NCBI GenBank assembly: GCA_951802425.1
Contig: OX637795.1
Coordinates: 3,514,501-3,578,500, forward strand
Direction of reading: 5' to 3'
Source of the DNA: Clavaria fumosa
Lineage: Eukaryota; Basidiomycota; Agaricomycetes; Agaricales; Clavariaceae
Length of the DNA stretch: 64,000 nucleotides
Below are positions 10,201-19,085 of this stretch, piece by piece. Position 1 is the first letter of the stretch; every line of letters begins with the position of its first letter. The notes below the pieces were generated by a model. It was not told where the DNA came from and did no database searches. It saw only the letters and a program-made list of their open reading frames with translations. A program made the position numbers and the translations under genes.

Positions 10201-11521
10201 AGTCGATTATACTGAGACATTTGCTCCAGTTGCCAAGCTTTCGAGTTTCCGCATGCTCCTAGCCATGGCAGCACGAAGGGATTGGCCTATCGATGTTTTT
10301 GACTTCAACAGTGCATTTTTGAATGGGAGACTGGAGGAGGGTGAGGAATTGTACATGGACCAGCCTCCAGGGTATGAGAAGGGCGAAGGAATGGTTGCCA
10401 AGCTTCACAGGACCATCTATGGGCTGAAACAAGCTGGTTGGAAGTGGTATGAAACATTGGTTGCCACATTAGTTGGTTTGGGGTTTCAACACGCTGAGTC
10501 TGACTTTGGAGTCTTCTACATTCACCATGCTCATCACTCAGTTGTTCTGGCGATCCATGTTGATGACTGCACCATTACTGGCACGTCTGCCATGATCTTG
10601 GATGACTACAAGCAGCGCATTGGTGAACAGTTTGGAATCACTGACCTAGGGCCCATACACTGGTTACTAGGGATCCAGGTCACCAGAAATCGATTGGAAC
10701 ACACCATTTCCCTTTCCCAGCGAAAGTATATCGACTCTATACTCTCCCGTTTCAATCTTGCCAAGGCCCAACCGCTATTTCTTCCGTTTGACCCCCATGT
10801 TTCATTGTCAAGGTCTCACTGTCCCACAACCCCTGATGACATTTCTTACATGAAGAAAGTGCCATATCGCGAAGCCATTGGTTCCCTCATGTATCTGGCA
10901 GTTGGGACTCGACCTGACATTGCTTTTGCTGTGTCTACACTCTCCCAATACTTGGAGAACCCTGGCAAACCTCACTGGGAAGCAGCTAAACGTGTCTTTC
11001 GCTACCTTCTGGGCACAAGAGACCTATCTCTGGTGTATGGGGGAGTTGAGAAAGAGATGGAAGGTTTTACCGATGCTGATGGTGCCTCTCAGGAGCATAG
11101 GCATGCGATTTCTGGGTATGCATTCATCATGGATGGAGGAGCAATTTCTTGGAGTTCTCGCAAGCAAGAGCTTGTTACCCTGTCCACAGCTGAAGCAGAG
11201 TATGTGGCAGCAACCCATGCGGCGAAGGAGGCGATCTGGTTGAAGAGATTCATTAGTGAGGTCTTCCTACCCCTTCCCAAACCGATGATTCTCCACTGTG
11301 ACAACCAGGCAGCTATCTCACTTGCTGCCAATGCCAACTACCATGCCAGGACGAAGCACATCGACATTCGCTACCATTTCATTCGTTCCATGCTCGAAAA
11401 TGGTTCCATCCACCTTGTCTATTGTCCTTCTAATGATATGACTGCCGATATCCTCACCAAGGCTTTACCCATTGCAAAGATCAAGTGCCATATATCTTCG
11501 CTTGGACTGCATGCCACTTGA
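7274..11521 (+). CDS. Copia-2 Gag-Pol polyprotein
   Basis: 1,415 codons from ATG at 7274 to TGA at 11519-11521 without interruption. Gag occupies about residues 1-220, with zinc knuckle CFNCNMKGHIKRFC at about 242-255. Aspartic protease DSGAS has its aspartate at residue 372. The integrase has an H-H-C-C finger (LADLHRKLAHI ... CASCEYAK) and the D568, D631, E667 triad with the 35-residue D-to-E spacing. The RT has YGLKQAGWKWY and HVDD (D1097, D1098). RNase H ends with ARTKHIDIRYHFIR. It makes the virus-like particle and copies RNA to DNA in the cytoplasm; the integrase then inserts the copy. RNase H reads DADGAS where relatives have DADWAS. Single-frame Gag-Pol is the usual copia arrangement. 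Confidence 0.97.
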   Translation: MTKPTDDFLKVPKLSADGSNWVTYRDRLQWALDARGILNHLEGTPAQPAQPDEPSDPQTLEAYEGRLEKWRMAQATVKQCIASTVPDSIFNRIKGKTQAKDIWEGITAIFQTRSRMVAVDLRRKLQDERCGESGDVRAHFDKLSDMFERLSSMGMTLTDDEYATILLGSLPGSYDPIITSMTTTMALEKREISPETIMHIAIDEYDRRLVKNRSKPKKDDRDVAFTTSFSKGGRTGQSEHRCFNCNMKGHIKRFCYAKGGGREGQGPTRRPGKDQANVASTEAPYDNDEGVWIAVDKDMVNSNMGRIAQDYLDEDDLWFMHTDFDDVSPSLGNTSFLSGNDLQVAQTEEPVLDDAMAAGIGSEGGMDVELYDSGASRHMTPFRPRLTNYSSIETRPITAADKRTFQAVGKGDMEVTVPNGKSSTTFLLKDVLYAPDMGVTIISISKLTASGYGIWFHGNSCRIFDQNQRRLGEIFVSSNGLYRVDHGEVAAKVELTSLADLHRKLAHIAPETIKKMVKEGMVTGIELDDSGELTSCASCEYAKMTRKPIQKVRYDPQAKRFGEEIHSDLWGPSPVQTLNGRSYYCSFIDDCTRWLHLKLQRTKDETFVSYKEFEAWAKTQHGVGIKRLRSDRGGEYLSIEFSNHLKIHGTERRLTTHDTPEHNGIAEHVNRRLLEKGRALLHQSQLPKYLWGEAITHAVWLKNRSYTRVLGRTPFEALYGKKPDLGNLPEWGCQVWVHDRDGTKLEGRANLGNWVGFDAESTHAHRIYWPGQRKVSVERDVKFGAIEITIPGPLVEGERQDDTTVIDQPASTPIDTPIHIPTEPRPKRTIKPSEYVQRLQSGEGTTKGHYRSGKQVGTSIPHGVQTPEMMGAFGECVQTVEMEGTDFAMISGVIEGPDPLTLHQAKRRDDWPRWEEAILKELKALEAAKTWTLVKRPPDKNIISSKWVFVIKYGPTGEVIKYKARLVARGFTQIHGVDYTETFAPVAKLSSFRMLLAMAARRDWPIDVFDFNSAFLNGRLEEGEELYMDQPPGYEKGEGMVAKLHRTIYGLKQAGWKWYETLVATLVGLGFQHAESDFGVFYIHHAHHSVVLAIHVDDCTITGTSAMILDDYKQRIGEQFGITDLGPIHWLLGIQVTRNRLEHTISLSQRKYIDSILSRFNLAKAQPLFLPFDPHVSLSRSHCPTTPDDISYMKKVPYREAIGSLMYLAVGTRPDIAFAVSTLSQYLENPGKPHWEAAKRVFRYLLGTRDLSLVYGGVEKEMEGFTDADGASQEHRHAISGYAFIMDGGAISWSSRKQELVTLSTAEAEYVAATHAAKEAIWLKRFISEVFLPLPKPMILHCDNQAAISLAANANYHARTKHIDIRYHFIRSMLENGSIHLVYCPSNDMTADILTKALPIAKIKCHISSLGLHAT

Positions 11522-11528
11522 GGGGGAG

Positions 11529-11847
11529 TGTTGGATTTCTATTCTATTACTTAGTTTCCTTACCTATCTTCGTCGTTTTGGCTCATAGTATGCAGTGTAG
11601 ATCATCTGACATACTTTACATGTTTGGTTGCAGTGCAACCAAAGGTCTCTGACTGTATCTATGTATCAGTAGTGTAGGAGATCTGGTTGTAGAGCAACTA
11701 GACCCTTCTTACTGTAGTTATGATTCGCTTTTGTTACACCATAGGCACTGCTAGTAGTTACATGACTGTACTTAACCCATGGGGCAAAATCTGGGTGCAG
11801 CATCGGTTCTAGTGCTCACTCATTGCCCCAAGTTATCATAATCATTA
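11529..11847 (+). repeat. Copia-2 3' LTR
   Basis: 319 bp, matching the 5' LTR except for one CpG/TpG difference. It follows AGGGGGAG, the polypurine tract, and is followed by the CTGGC duplication at 11848-11852. Confidence 0.95.
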
Positions 11848-11852
11848 CTGGC

Positions 11853-12648
11853 CGTCCCTCAGGCTCCCTCTCAGTGACGGATGTCGCTGCGGATGTCGCT
11901 GCATCTTCCCGCTCGCGATTCAAGTTGCCAGCTTCATGTATGTGACGCTATCATTTCCAGTTTCTTTGAAACATACTAAGATGTCTTTCTCAAAGCTCGT
12001 TCGCATTCACCTCATAAGGGCAAGTTGCCAGACACGTCATGCTACAGCGACGCTTCCGACACCGAAGGGATAACAGTAGCTGAATATGCGAGGGCAAATG
12101 CTGCCCTGCAGCGTCAGGTGGATGAGATGAAGGAGAAGGAAGAGGATTATAAGCAAGAAGTTGAATCTCTTCAAAGGGAGATACGCAAGCTCAGACGTCA
12201 AATCACGATGGAGGCTCAAGAAGATCATGATGCAGGAATACACGCACGCTCCACACCTCACTTTATCGCGTCACCTACCTCTGTTCAGCGAGCCGCCATG
12301 TCGTCTTCAAAGCCCTCACCACGCCGTGCCGTGGTTCCGCCTCCCACTGCGCTCTTCAGCTCAATTTCATTGAGCTCAGTTTCAACCCCTTCGGTCTCAT
12401 CTGTCTCGCCCACCACACGCTATCGTGTCACTGCCCCCGCTCCGTTTGGTCCAGCGACAGCTGCAGTAGTAGAACACTACAAGGTTGATGCAAGTATCCA
12501 TCGGATATTGAAGGAGATTGTTGATACACACATTCAGAAGAATTGGACCAAGGTAATAGCGGACTTGATTGAAGAGGAACCGATGACTGCGGCCTCGGTT
12601 GCTCAGGACTTTGTTGCTGCCATGATGAAGGATCTCACTGATCATTAG
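11853..12648 (+). pseudogene. Unknown coiled-coil protein gene, 3' segment
   Basis: If copia-2 and one CTGGC copy are ignored, the frame from 6886 continues here without shift (GRPSGSLSVTDVAAD...). A GTATGT donor at 11938 and an acceptor ending at 11995 give a 58-bp intron that joins ...KLPAS to SRSHSPHKGKLPDTS in frame. The final exon holds a predicted coiled coil (LQRQVDEMKEKEEDYKQEV and following heptads to about 12210), a Ser/Pro-rich linker and a helical C-terminus (HRILKEIVDTHIQKNWTKV). Stop TAG at 12646-12648. As it stands, the mature message would contain about 5 kb of retroelement, so the gene is broken unless copia-2 is spliced out or other alleles lack it. Confidence 0.7.
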
Positions 12649-12944
12649 ATGTGATGTAAGTTCATTTTCCTTCCATTTCGCGATGTTCTTGCGTTCACAT
12701 TTTGCCGCTGCTACTTATCCCATTATACTGATATTTCTAATACAGAAGTTGGTCCCTCTGAGATTTCTGTCTCATGGACTAGTGTGTCTTCTCCTGTCGG
12801 GCAACTACTCTTCGCTCTCTGCCAAATGACTTGCCTGTAAGATAGAATGCGAATGTGAACACGCTACCGTTGGCTGCTTCACGTGACCTTGTTGAATATC
12901 TGCATGTCAAAGTGGCAACACAAAATCATCTTGGCCTCTACACT

Positions 12945-14460
12945 ATGCCTTCACTAAACTTGACTATTGCGCAGGCTGTGGCCAGGAAACGACCAGTAGT
13001 TGAGCGTGTGCCACTCACCGCTGCACAAAAAATTGAAATGAAGGCCAAACGGGAGCAGCGGCAGTCCGAAATCGATGAAGAATGCGCACGATTCCTCTCT
13101 GGGGCAGTTGCAAAAGCGGCAGAGCTTTCTGAAAAATATGGGAAGACCCAGAGATATTTTCTTGATCTCTTCTTCCAGGGCGGAGCAAGGATGATTTCAG
13201 AGCGGTCCAAAGGCAATTCATGGAATGCATTTATTGCGCGTGAAGCTGAACTGAACAAGGAGAATGAAAGTAAGAGAGCCTATGCCTTTAAATTCATTCA
13301 CTCATACTCAACATAGATGACACTCATCTGCTCTCCCTGAGAGAGATTCAGCAAATGAGCAAAGACAAGTACAACAAACTCGATGAACAAGAGAAGTCTC
13401 TCTTAGCTGTGGAGCATCAGGCAGAGAAAGGGTTAGCGATGAAAGTTCCCCGGGTGACTGCTCGGGGCCGCATACAGGATGTAGCGAATGTCGTGAGGAA
13501 TATCACAAAGCTGGTGAGAGGTCACACGTCTCGTTCCTGATTCCTGATTTGAATTTCATCCCCAGCTTTCAGGTCTCAATGCCTGTGTTGGCATCGAAGG
13601 ATTTTTTTGCATTGTCAGATCTTCATCTAATTTTTATATGAGCCCGCAGTGGTACTTCACCAATCCTGAGCTGGAAAAATTCATGGCAATAGCAATTCGT
13701 AAGAGGTGGGATACGGCTGACGTAGGAGCCAAGATTGAAGCATTTGCCATCTCTGGTTCAGATATTACAAGTGGGCTTGCCTTTGCGATGTAAATGCTCT
13801 ACTGACTATTGTAAAGACTCATTTAAGACTTTGAAGGAGAAGGCTGATTACCTAAAGGGGCAGATTCGTGATAGAATCAATGAGATGCTCGGTAGGTTTC
13901 TGTGCTATTACTTATCACACTATTACTTATGATATGGTATTCCAGTCTCAATCACAAAAAACCCAAGTGCGGTCATGCAATATGTCAGATATGAGAGAGA
14001 CATTGTCCTCAAATACGGCATCACTCTTGAAGGATGGACACACCCGGTGTGGGCTAATCCGAGCGATCTCAGCACGAGTCTCCCCCCGCTGCAAGCCCTT
14101 GCCCTCGCAATCAAAAATGGAACCTGCAAATTCAGGTCCCTTACTCCTCAAGAACTTGCGCACCGAGAGGCCGAGTATGCAAAGAAGGTCGCCTCCGGAG
14201 ATATCAAAGACCAGATGAGGAAGACACGAAATGACAAGGGTGTCAAGCGTAAACGTGATGCCATAGTTGGAGGGAATGATACTAGCAAGGAGAGAGGCAC
14301 AAGAAATCGCTACGCAATCAAGAATATCAAAGGGAACCGAGTCGTTGTCATAGACACAGACATGTCTAGCTCATCGTCATCTGATTCCGATGAGGATAAT
14401 GCCTGCAAACGTCCTCACAGTGCTGACAGGACAGCGGATGAGGACTGTGGAGACGAGTAA
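12945..14460 (+). CDS. HMG-box-like protein associated with the KDZ locus (function unknown)
   Basis: ATG at 12945 (MPSLNLTIAQAVARKRPVVE); the frame is also open upstream from 12855 but without ATG. Four frame-keeping introns: 13270-13316, 13514-13565, 13771-13816 and 13892-13945. Exons 1-2 join as NAFIAREAELNKENE then NDTHLLSLREIQQMSKDKYNKL then DEQEKSLLAVEH, a pattern resembling an HMG box (NAF... EI... K.L...EK). The middle carries MSPQWYFTNPELEKFM and KRWDTADVGAKIEAFAISG. The C-terminus has KDKGVKRKRD (nuclear-localisation-like), an acidic SSSSSSDSDEDN tract and stop TAA at 14458-14460. The third intron uses GTGGGC as donor; a nearby GTAAAT would break the frame. All exons are open, so it is probably expressed. 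A DNA-binding nuclear role is an inference from the HMG-like segment. Confidence 0.7.
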
Positions 14461-14535
14461 TAGTACTTATATTATTCCATGCTTCTTTGACATCCTTTTT
14501 TCACAATAGTTAATGAGATTTACAGAATGCAGTGA

Positions 14536-14925
14536 ACGAACATGGACGTAGACATAGAGAACTTGATTGTGGAACGTAGATATAGAGAACGCAAATGTCG
14601 ATGCAGAGAATGTGAATGCAAACGTAGATGTAGAGAACGTGATCATAGAACGGAGGCATAAACGTAGACATAGAGAACGGGAACGCACGTAGATGTAGAC
14701 GTAGAGAACGGGGAACGCACGTAGACGTAGAGAACGGGGAACACACGTAGACGTAGATGTAGAGAGAACGGAGAACGCATGTACGCAAACGTAGATGTAG
14801 AGAATGTGATCGTAGAACATAGACGTAGATGTAGAGAGAACGGAGAACACACGTAGACGTAGATGAAGAGAACGGGAACGTAGATGTAGAGAACACGTAG
14901 ACGTAGAGGATTTGAATGTAGATGT
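14536..14925. repeat. GTAGAY minisatellite
   Basis: About 390 bp of degenerate tandem repeats built from AACGTAGACGTAGAGAACG, with the hexamer GTAGAC/T as core. On the minus strand it gives long frames of low-complexity TSTST/RSLYIYV peptide that I do not regard as genes. It begins about 75 bp after the HMG-like gene. Confidence 0.75.
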
Positions 14926-15090
14926 GGTCGTAGAGAGTGTCGGCAGTGTTCGATGTTGATGCGCCGATGTTGTTCAACCATGAGAAAGTGTGTGGGCCAG
15001 GGTAACGACGGGCTGGTTGCCGACACACCGACGGCTAAGTCCAAACATAATTAACGACCCTTTATCGACGGGTAAGACGAAATGGCTGGA

Positions 15091-15144
15091 CGCCTCCAGT
15101 TAGAAGGTGTGACGACACCTGGTCACACCTTCTAACTAGAGGCG
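15091..15144. repeat. 22-bp stem hairpin
   Basis: CGCCTCCAGTTAGAAGGTGTGA-type arm at 15091-15112 pairs with 15123-15144, with one C/T mismatch, around a 10-nt loop. It lies 20 bp outside the left end of the foldback-like structure. It may be a remnant of two abutting element ends or a hairpin left by excision. Confidence 0.8.
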
Positions 15145-15164
15145 AAGTGTGGGAGTATCAGGTG

Positions 15165-15806
15165 ATTTTTATGCACACAAGTGTGCACTTATGCAAACTT
15201 GTGCAAACTTGTGCAAACTTATGCAAGATTGCGCACACTTGTGCACACTTATGCACACTTATGTACACTTATGCACACTTATGCACACTTACGCAAAGTT
15301 GTGCAAAGTTGTGCAAAGTTGTGCAACATTTTTGTGCAAAGTTGTGCAACATCATGCAGAGCCATGCAAACTTGTGCAATATTTTTGTGCAAAGTTGTGC
15401 AGAGTTATGAAGAGTTGTGCAAAGTTGTGCAAAGTTATGCAATATTTTGTGCAAAGTTATGCAAAGTTGTGCAAACTTATGCAGAGTTGTTCAAAGTTAT
15501 GCAATATTTTGTGCAGAGTTGTGCAAAATTGTGGAGAGTTGTGCAAAGTTATGCAGAGTTATGTGAAGTTATGCAATATTTTTGTGCAGAGTGGTGCAAA
15601 GTTGTGCAGAGCCATGCAAAATTATGCAATATTTTTGTGCAAAGTTATGTAAAGTTATGCAAAGTTGTGCAAAGTTATGCAGAGTTGTGTAAAGTTATGC
15701 AATATTTTTGTGCAGAGTTGTGCAGAGTTGTGCAGAGTTATGCAGAGTTATGCAGAGTTATGCAGACTTGTGCAGGGTTGTGCAGACATGTGCAATATTT
15801 TTGTGC
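15165..15806 (+). repeat. Left decamer array
   Basis: About 640 bp of near-perfect 10-bp units, TGTGCAAAGT or TATGCAAAGT, with CAAACTT and CACACTT variants at the outer end and interspersed ATATTTTTG spacers. The period is close to one helical turn. Few units contain a stop in any frame, so all three plus frames stay open for long stretches (peptides such as QSYAKLCKVM). These are not credible genes. Confidence 0.9.
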
Positions 15807-15895
15807 TGTGAAGACACATATTATGGGGACTGGCAATCCCTGCCAAACTCAGGTTGTTTGTCAATGTTGTGACCCCCACTACAACAATGACACAA

Positions 15896-16163
15896 AGGTT
15901 GTGATGAGGTTGCAGGCCTCCACAAACATTTTAAGGCTTAGGTTTATTGGGAGAAAATGAAGCTAAATTTATTTTGAACAGATTGTCCAAGGCCAACCTT
16001 TTTTAAAAGGCCTAATTCATGAGATAAGACTATTATCTCATGAATTAGGCCTTTTAAAAAGAATCAGCCTTGGACAATCTGTTCAAAATAGATTTAGCTT
16101 CATTGTCTCTCACTAAACCTAAGCCTCAAAGTGCTTGTGGAGGCCTGCAACCTCATCACAAGG
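15896..16163. repeat. 130-bp-arm palindrome (foldback MITE-like)
   Basis: Arms 15896-16027 and 16033-16163 are inverted copies at roughly 90% identity with a 5-nt loop (GACTA). The innermost 14 bp per arm (AATTCATGAGATAA and its complement) are perfect. Transcription through it would give a long hairpin RNA. No coding frame and no clear flanking duplication. Confidence 0.9.
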
Positions 16164-16628
16164 TTCAGCAGAAAGTGTGACTGTGTCACACAATGTGCCT
16201 GATGTCACATCTGCCTCACACTGTCCTGCTGGTGCAATGAGGCTCACTCTTGCTCCCTCCTCTCATCCACTCACTGGAGCAAGTGCTCTACAGCTTTACA
16301 CATTAGTCTACAGCTCCTAATGAGTTAAATTTATTCATTTAAGTACAAAATAGGGTCTTTCTAACAACTTTGGCTTGTTTGTGCTGATATTGTAGATCTG
16401 ATCTGGGTGATCTGAAGCTTTGTGAGTCATATAACAGTTGATCTTCTGGCTTCAAATTATTAATTTTTTGAATGGTAGTAGTTTGATCCTATCTTCAATA
16501 AGTCCTCCCATGGTGTGTTTTCAGGTATGCTGACTTCTGTTTATGCAGTCACTTTGGAGTTATATTAGGGTAGCCATGGCCCCCTATAGAACATAGGCAC
16601 AGAAGCATCAGGACCCATTCATTTTTCC
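16164..16628. other. No recognisable feature
   Basis: AT-rich, non-repetitive sequence between the palindrome and a proline-rich frame. I see no coding frame, LTR boundary or RNA gene in it. Confidence 0.6.
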
Positions 16629-17179
16629 TTGATCTACAACAACTCTACCAGCACTTGTAGACCTCCCAATGCCTCCCTACCACCTCATGAACCCCCCTGT
16701 ACTCTTCCGAAACCCGCTGCCCACTTCCAAATGCCTCCTGGGCCTCCCTTGTCTTCTCACAACACTTGCAACCATCATGCCATACTCGTATCACCTCCCA
16801 CCACCTCACCCTATGCGTATTCACCATCCAGTGGGGAGAAGCCTCCCATACCTCCCCAGACATATGCACTGCTAGAGTGCATAGGGCATGGGGTGCATCC
16901 GTGCCATCTTCAATTGAGCGAGAAGACAGGAGATGAATGGAGGGGCGATGTGCCCTGGAAGATGGTGGAAGCACATCCACCATTAGAAACCCCCTAGGGC
17001 TACCTATTGGGGGTTTAACAATATCCCAGACAGAGGGTGCAGGGCCCTCTCAAAAACAAAAAAAGAAAGTGGCTAAGTCATCAGCCGCTAAGGCTGCAAA
17101 GAGGCCTGTTGTGTTGTCACCCAACTGGAGTGATGACGAGGGTGAGCCACTGTGCAACTACGAGCAGGGCTCGGACTAA
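16629..17179 (+). pseudogene. Possible retroelement 3'-end remnant, low-complexity frames
   Basis: Two overlapping short plus frames: a proline-rich one (16629-16997) and one ending with GPSQKQKKKVAKSSAAKAAK and PNWSDDEGEPL (to TAA at 17177-17179). They precede a polypurine tract and an LTR-like block (17478-17701), so they may be the 3' end of an otherwise lost retroelement. I do not recognise a domain; coding status is uncertain. Confidence 0.3.
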
Positions 17180-17477
17180 GTGTCCAAGCCCTTTAAAAAA
17201 TATGCCTACCCCACAGGACGAGACAGCAGCACTTGGGGCACCCCCCACTGGGGTGTGCCACTTGTGACACGCTGTCCAACTGGGGGCAGGTCGCACAGAC
17301 CACTGGGTAGGACCCATCAGCACTAGGTGAAGGCCCCAGGAGGGGATTGTGCCTGGTGACATGGCAGTAACCCTGCCCAAGGGGATGCACCCCTTTTAAA
17401 TTATTACACAATCCTGCTTGTCATCCCGTGCTGCCCATGTGTAGCCTCTGGTTGGGGGCCTCTCTGGTGGGGGAGGG

Positions 17478-17701
17478 TGTAAGGCTATAGGCCTTTTCTT
17501 TCTTATATTACATAATCTATATACCATATTAGTCTACTAGCATAGCCGCTTGGGCTATGCTTACATCAGCAGCCTCTGGAGGGCCACTCACCTATATATA
17601 CCATGTCATGACTGTACACAGAGGGTAGATCCCTCTACATAGAACTACCATACTCAATATACAGTTGAGTCCGGTTCTTTTGAGGGATAGTAAGTCTTAC
17701 A
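17478..17701 (+). repeat. Orphan LTR (3' LTR with polypurine tract)
   Basis: A 224-bp block starting TGTAAGGC and ending GTCTTACA, so TGTAAG/CTTACA termini. It is preceded by GGTGGGGGAGGG (polypurine tract) and contains TATATATA at 17593-17600 as a probable promoter box. No second copy is in the window, so this looks like the 3' end of a truncated LTR retrotransposon lying inside the foldback-like structure. Confidence 0.6.
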
Positions 17702-17865
17702 AGAGGGTTGTGAGAATCATGTGATAAGCAGAACTTTCAGTCTTTCTTCATAGTAGAAAGGTGCAAGTGGAGAATATCAAAACCTAAGGAATACATGTGT
17801 CTAATATGAGTATATATGCTGAGCCCAGGTCCATGGAAATGAAATAGGTACAAGGTTCTGCAAAG

Positions 17866-18552
17866 TATGCACAAGTCTGCACAGTGTGCATAACTTTGCA
17901 TAACTTTGCATAACTTTGCATAACTTTGCATAACTTTGCATAACTTTGCATAACTTTGCATAACTTTGCACAACTTGTACAAAAATATTGCATAACTGTG
18001 CATAACTTTGCACAACTCTGCACAACTTGTACAACAATATTGCATAACTGTGCATAACTGTGCATAACTTTGCACAACTCTGCATAACTTTGCACAACTC
18101 TGCACAACTTGTACAACAATATTGCATAACTTTGCATAACTTTGCACAACTCCACACAAAACCATTGCATAACTTTGCATAACTTTGCATAACTCTGCAC
18201 AACTCTGCACAAAAATATTGCATAACTTTGCATAACTTTGCATAACTCTGTATAACTTTGCATAACTCTGCATAACTTTGCACAACTTTGCATGGCTCTG
18301 CATGACTTTGCACAACTTTGCACAAAAATGTTGCACAACTTTGCACAACTTTGCACAACTTTGCATAAGTGTGCATAAGTGTGCATTAGTGTGCATAAGT
18401 GTGCATAAGTGTGCATAAGTGTGCATTAGTGTGCATAAGTGTGCATAAGTGTGCATAAGTGTGCATAAGTGTGCATAAGTGTGTGCAATCTTGCATAAGT
18501 TTGCACAAGTTTGCACAAGTTTGCATAAGTGCACACTTGTGTGCATAAAAAT
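17866..18552 (-). repeat. Right decamer array
   Basis: About 690 bp of AACTTTGCAT/AACTTTGCAC units, the reverse complement of the left array, changing to GCATAAGTGT units toward 18480 and ending in the shared 68-bp terminal sequence. Minus-strand frames up to about 290 codons here come from the repeat and are not genes. Confidence 0.9.
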
Positions 18553-18650
18553 TATGGCCAAAAAAAGGAGCCCTGAACAATTTTGTCCGGTTTGGACCAT
18601 CATACCATGACATCTGCAAGGTGTTAAGACTTTGTCATACTAGAACTCAA

Positions 18651-18898
18651 CATCAGGAAACATCAAATTTTCTTGATGCTGTCTTGTTTTGCTTGACTCT
18701 GTCTTGATAGTCTTGACAGAAAAATTAAGTTAGCCAAGACAAATCAAGAAGATGGACCTACTTGATTAAGAACTTTTTGTCTTGATCTGTCTTGATTTGA
18801 GGATTCAAGACAGTCAAGAAACAAATCAAGACCAATTAAGTGCCATCAAGACATGTAAGAAGGTCCAAATTGTCAAGAAATTTTGAGGTTTCCTGATG
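18651..18898. mobile_element. 248-bp MITE with CATCAGGAAAC termini
   Basis: Begins CATCAGGAAACATCAAATTT and ends with its inverted, slightly diverged copy (AAATTTTGAGGTTTCCTGATG), about 26 bp in all. The inside is rich in TCAAGAC/GTCTTGA in both orientations. It is non-coding. Single ends of related elements occur at 25016 and near 32500 and 32770. Confidence 0.75.
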
Positions 18899-19085
18899 AA
18901 ATGGGTGAGGTCATCTTCCTTCTAGCGAGGGAAACCTGTGCAAGTGACAAACATTGAACATTTAAGATGTACATTTGGATGCCATCCACAGACCTGTGGC
19001 ATGCCACATGCCTAGCGCTGCTGAACCAGGACGGCGCAGTGATGCCCGCATTGCTCATAGAAATGCCTAAAAGGCGTAAATGCAA

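Larger units (their letters stand above)
6887..11847 (+). mobile_element. Copia-2, complete Ty1/copia retrotransposon
   Basis: A 4,961-bp element with two 319-bp LTRs (6887-7205, 11529-11847), a primer binding site at 7206, one long polyprotein frame, a polypurine tract (11521-11528) and 5-bp target-site duplications CTGGC. The only difference I find between the LTRs is one base (ATTTGC against ATTCGC, a CpG transition). The insertion must therefore be very recent, and all coding motifs are intact, so this copy is a candidate for current activity. It sits in a coding exon of the neighbouring gene. Confidence 0.97.
15165..18552. mobile_element. Foldback-like element with decamer-array inverted repeats
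   Basis: Two arrays of the same 10-bp unit lie in opposite orientation. The outermost 68 bp (15165-15232 and the reverse complement ending at 18552) are identical, starting ATTTTTATGCAC. Both arms then follow the same order: units with CAAACTT, one AAGATTG unit, units with CACACTT, then many units with CAAAGTT. Long inverted repeats made of 10-bp direct repeats recall Drosophila foldback (FB) elements; I infer similar architecture, not kinship. No transposase frame is visible between the arms. No clear target-site duplication was found (GGTG against TATG outside the ends). Confidence 0.7.

Noticed and set aside
13771..13816. Alternative donor GTAAAT at 13790 for the third intron of the HMG-like gene
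   Set aside because: Joining from 13790 to either nearby AG creates a stop, whereas GTGGGC at 13771 to AG at 13816 keeps frame and gives a 46-bp intron.
14467..15044. Three minus-strand frames of 127-172 codons with YIYV/TSTST repeats
   Set aside because: They follow the GTAGAY minisatellite in three registers; no conserved domain.
15165..15806. CRISPR-like array
   Set aside because: Units are 10 bp with no unique spacers, and the DNA is eukaryotic.
17737..18603. A 288-codon minus-strand frame over the right decamer array
   Set aside because: It is produced by the 10-bp repeat lacking stops; overlapping frames in the other registers are equally open and the peptide is a pure repeat.
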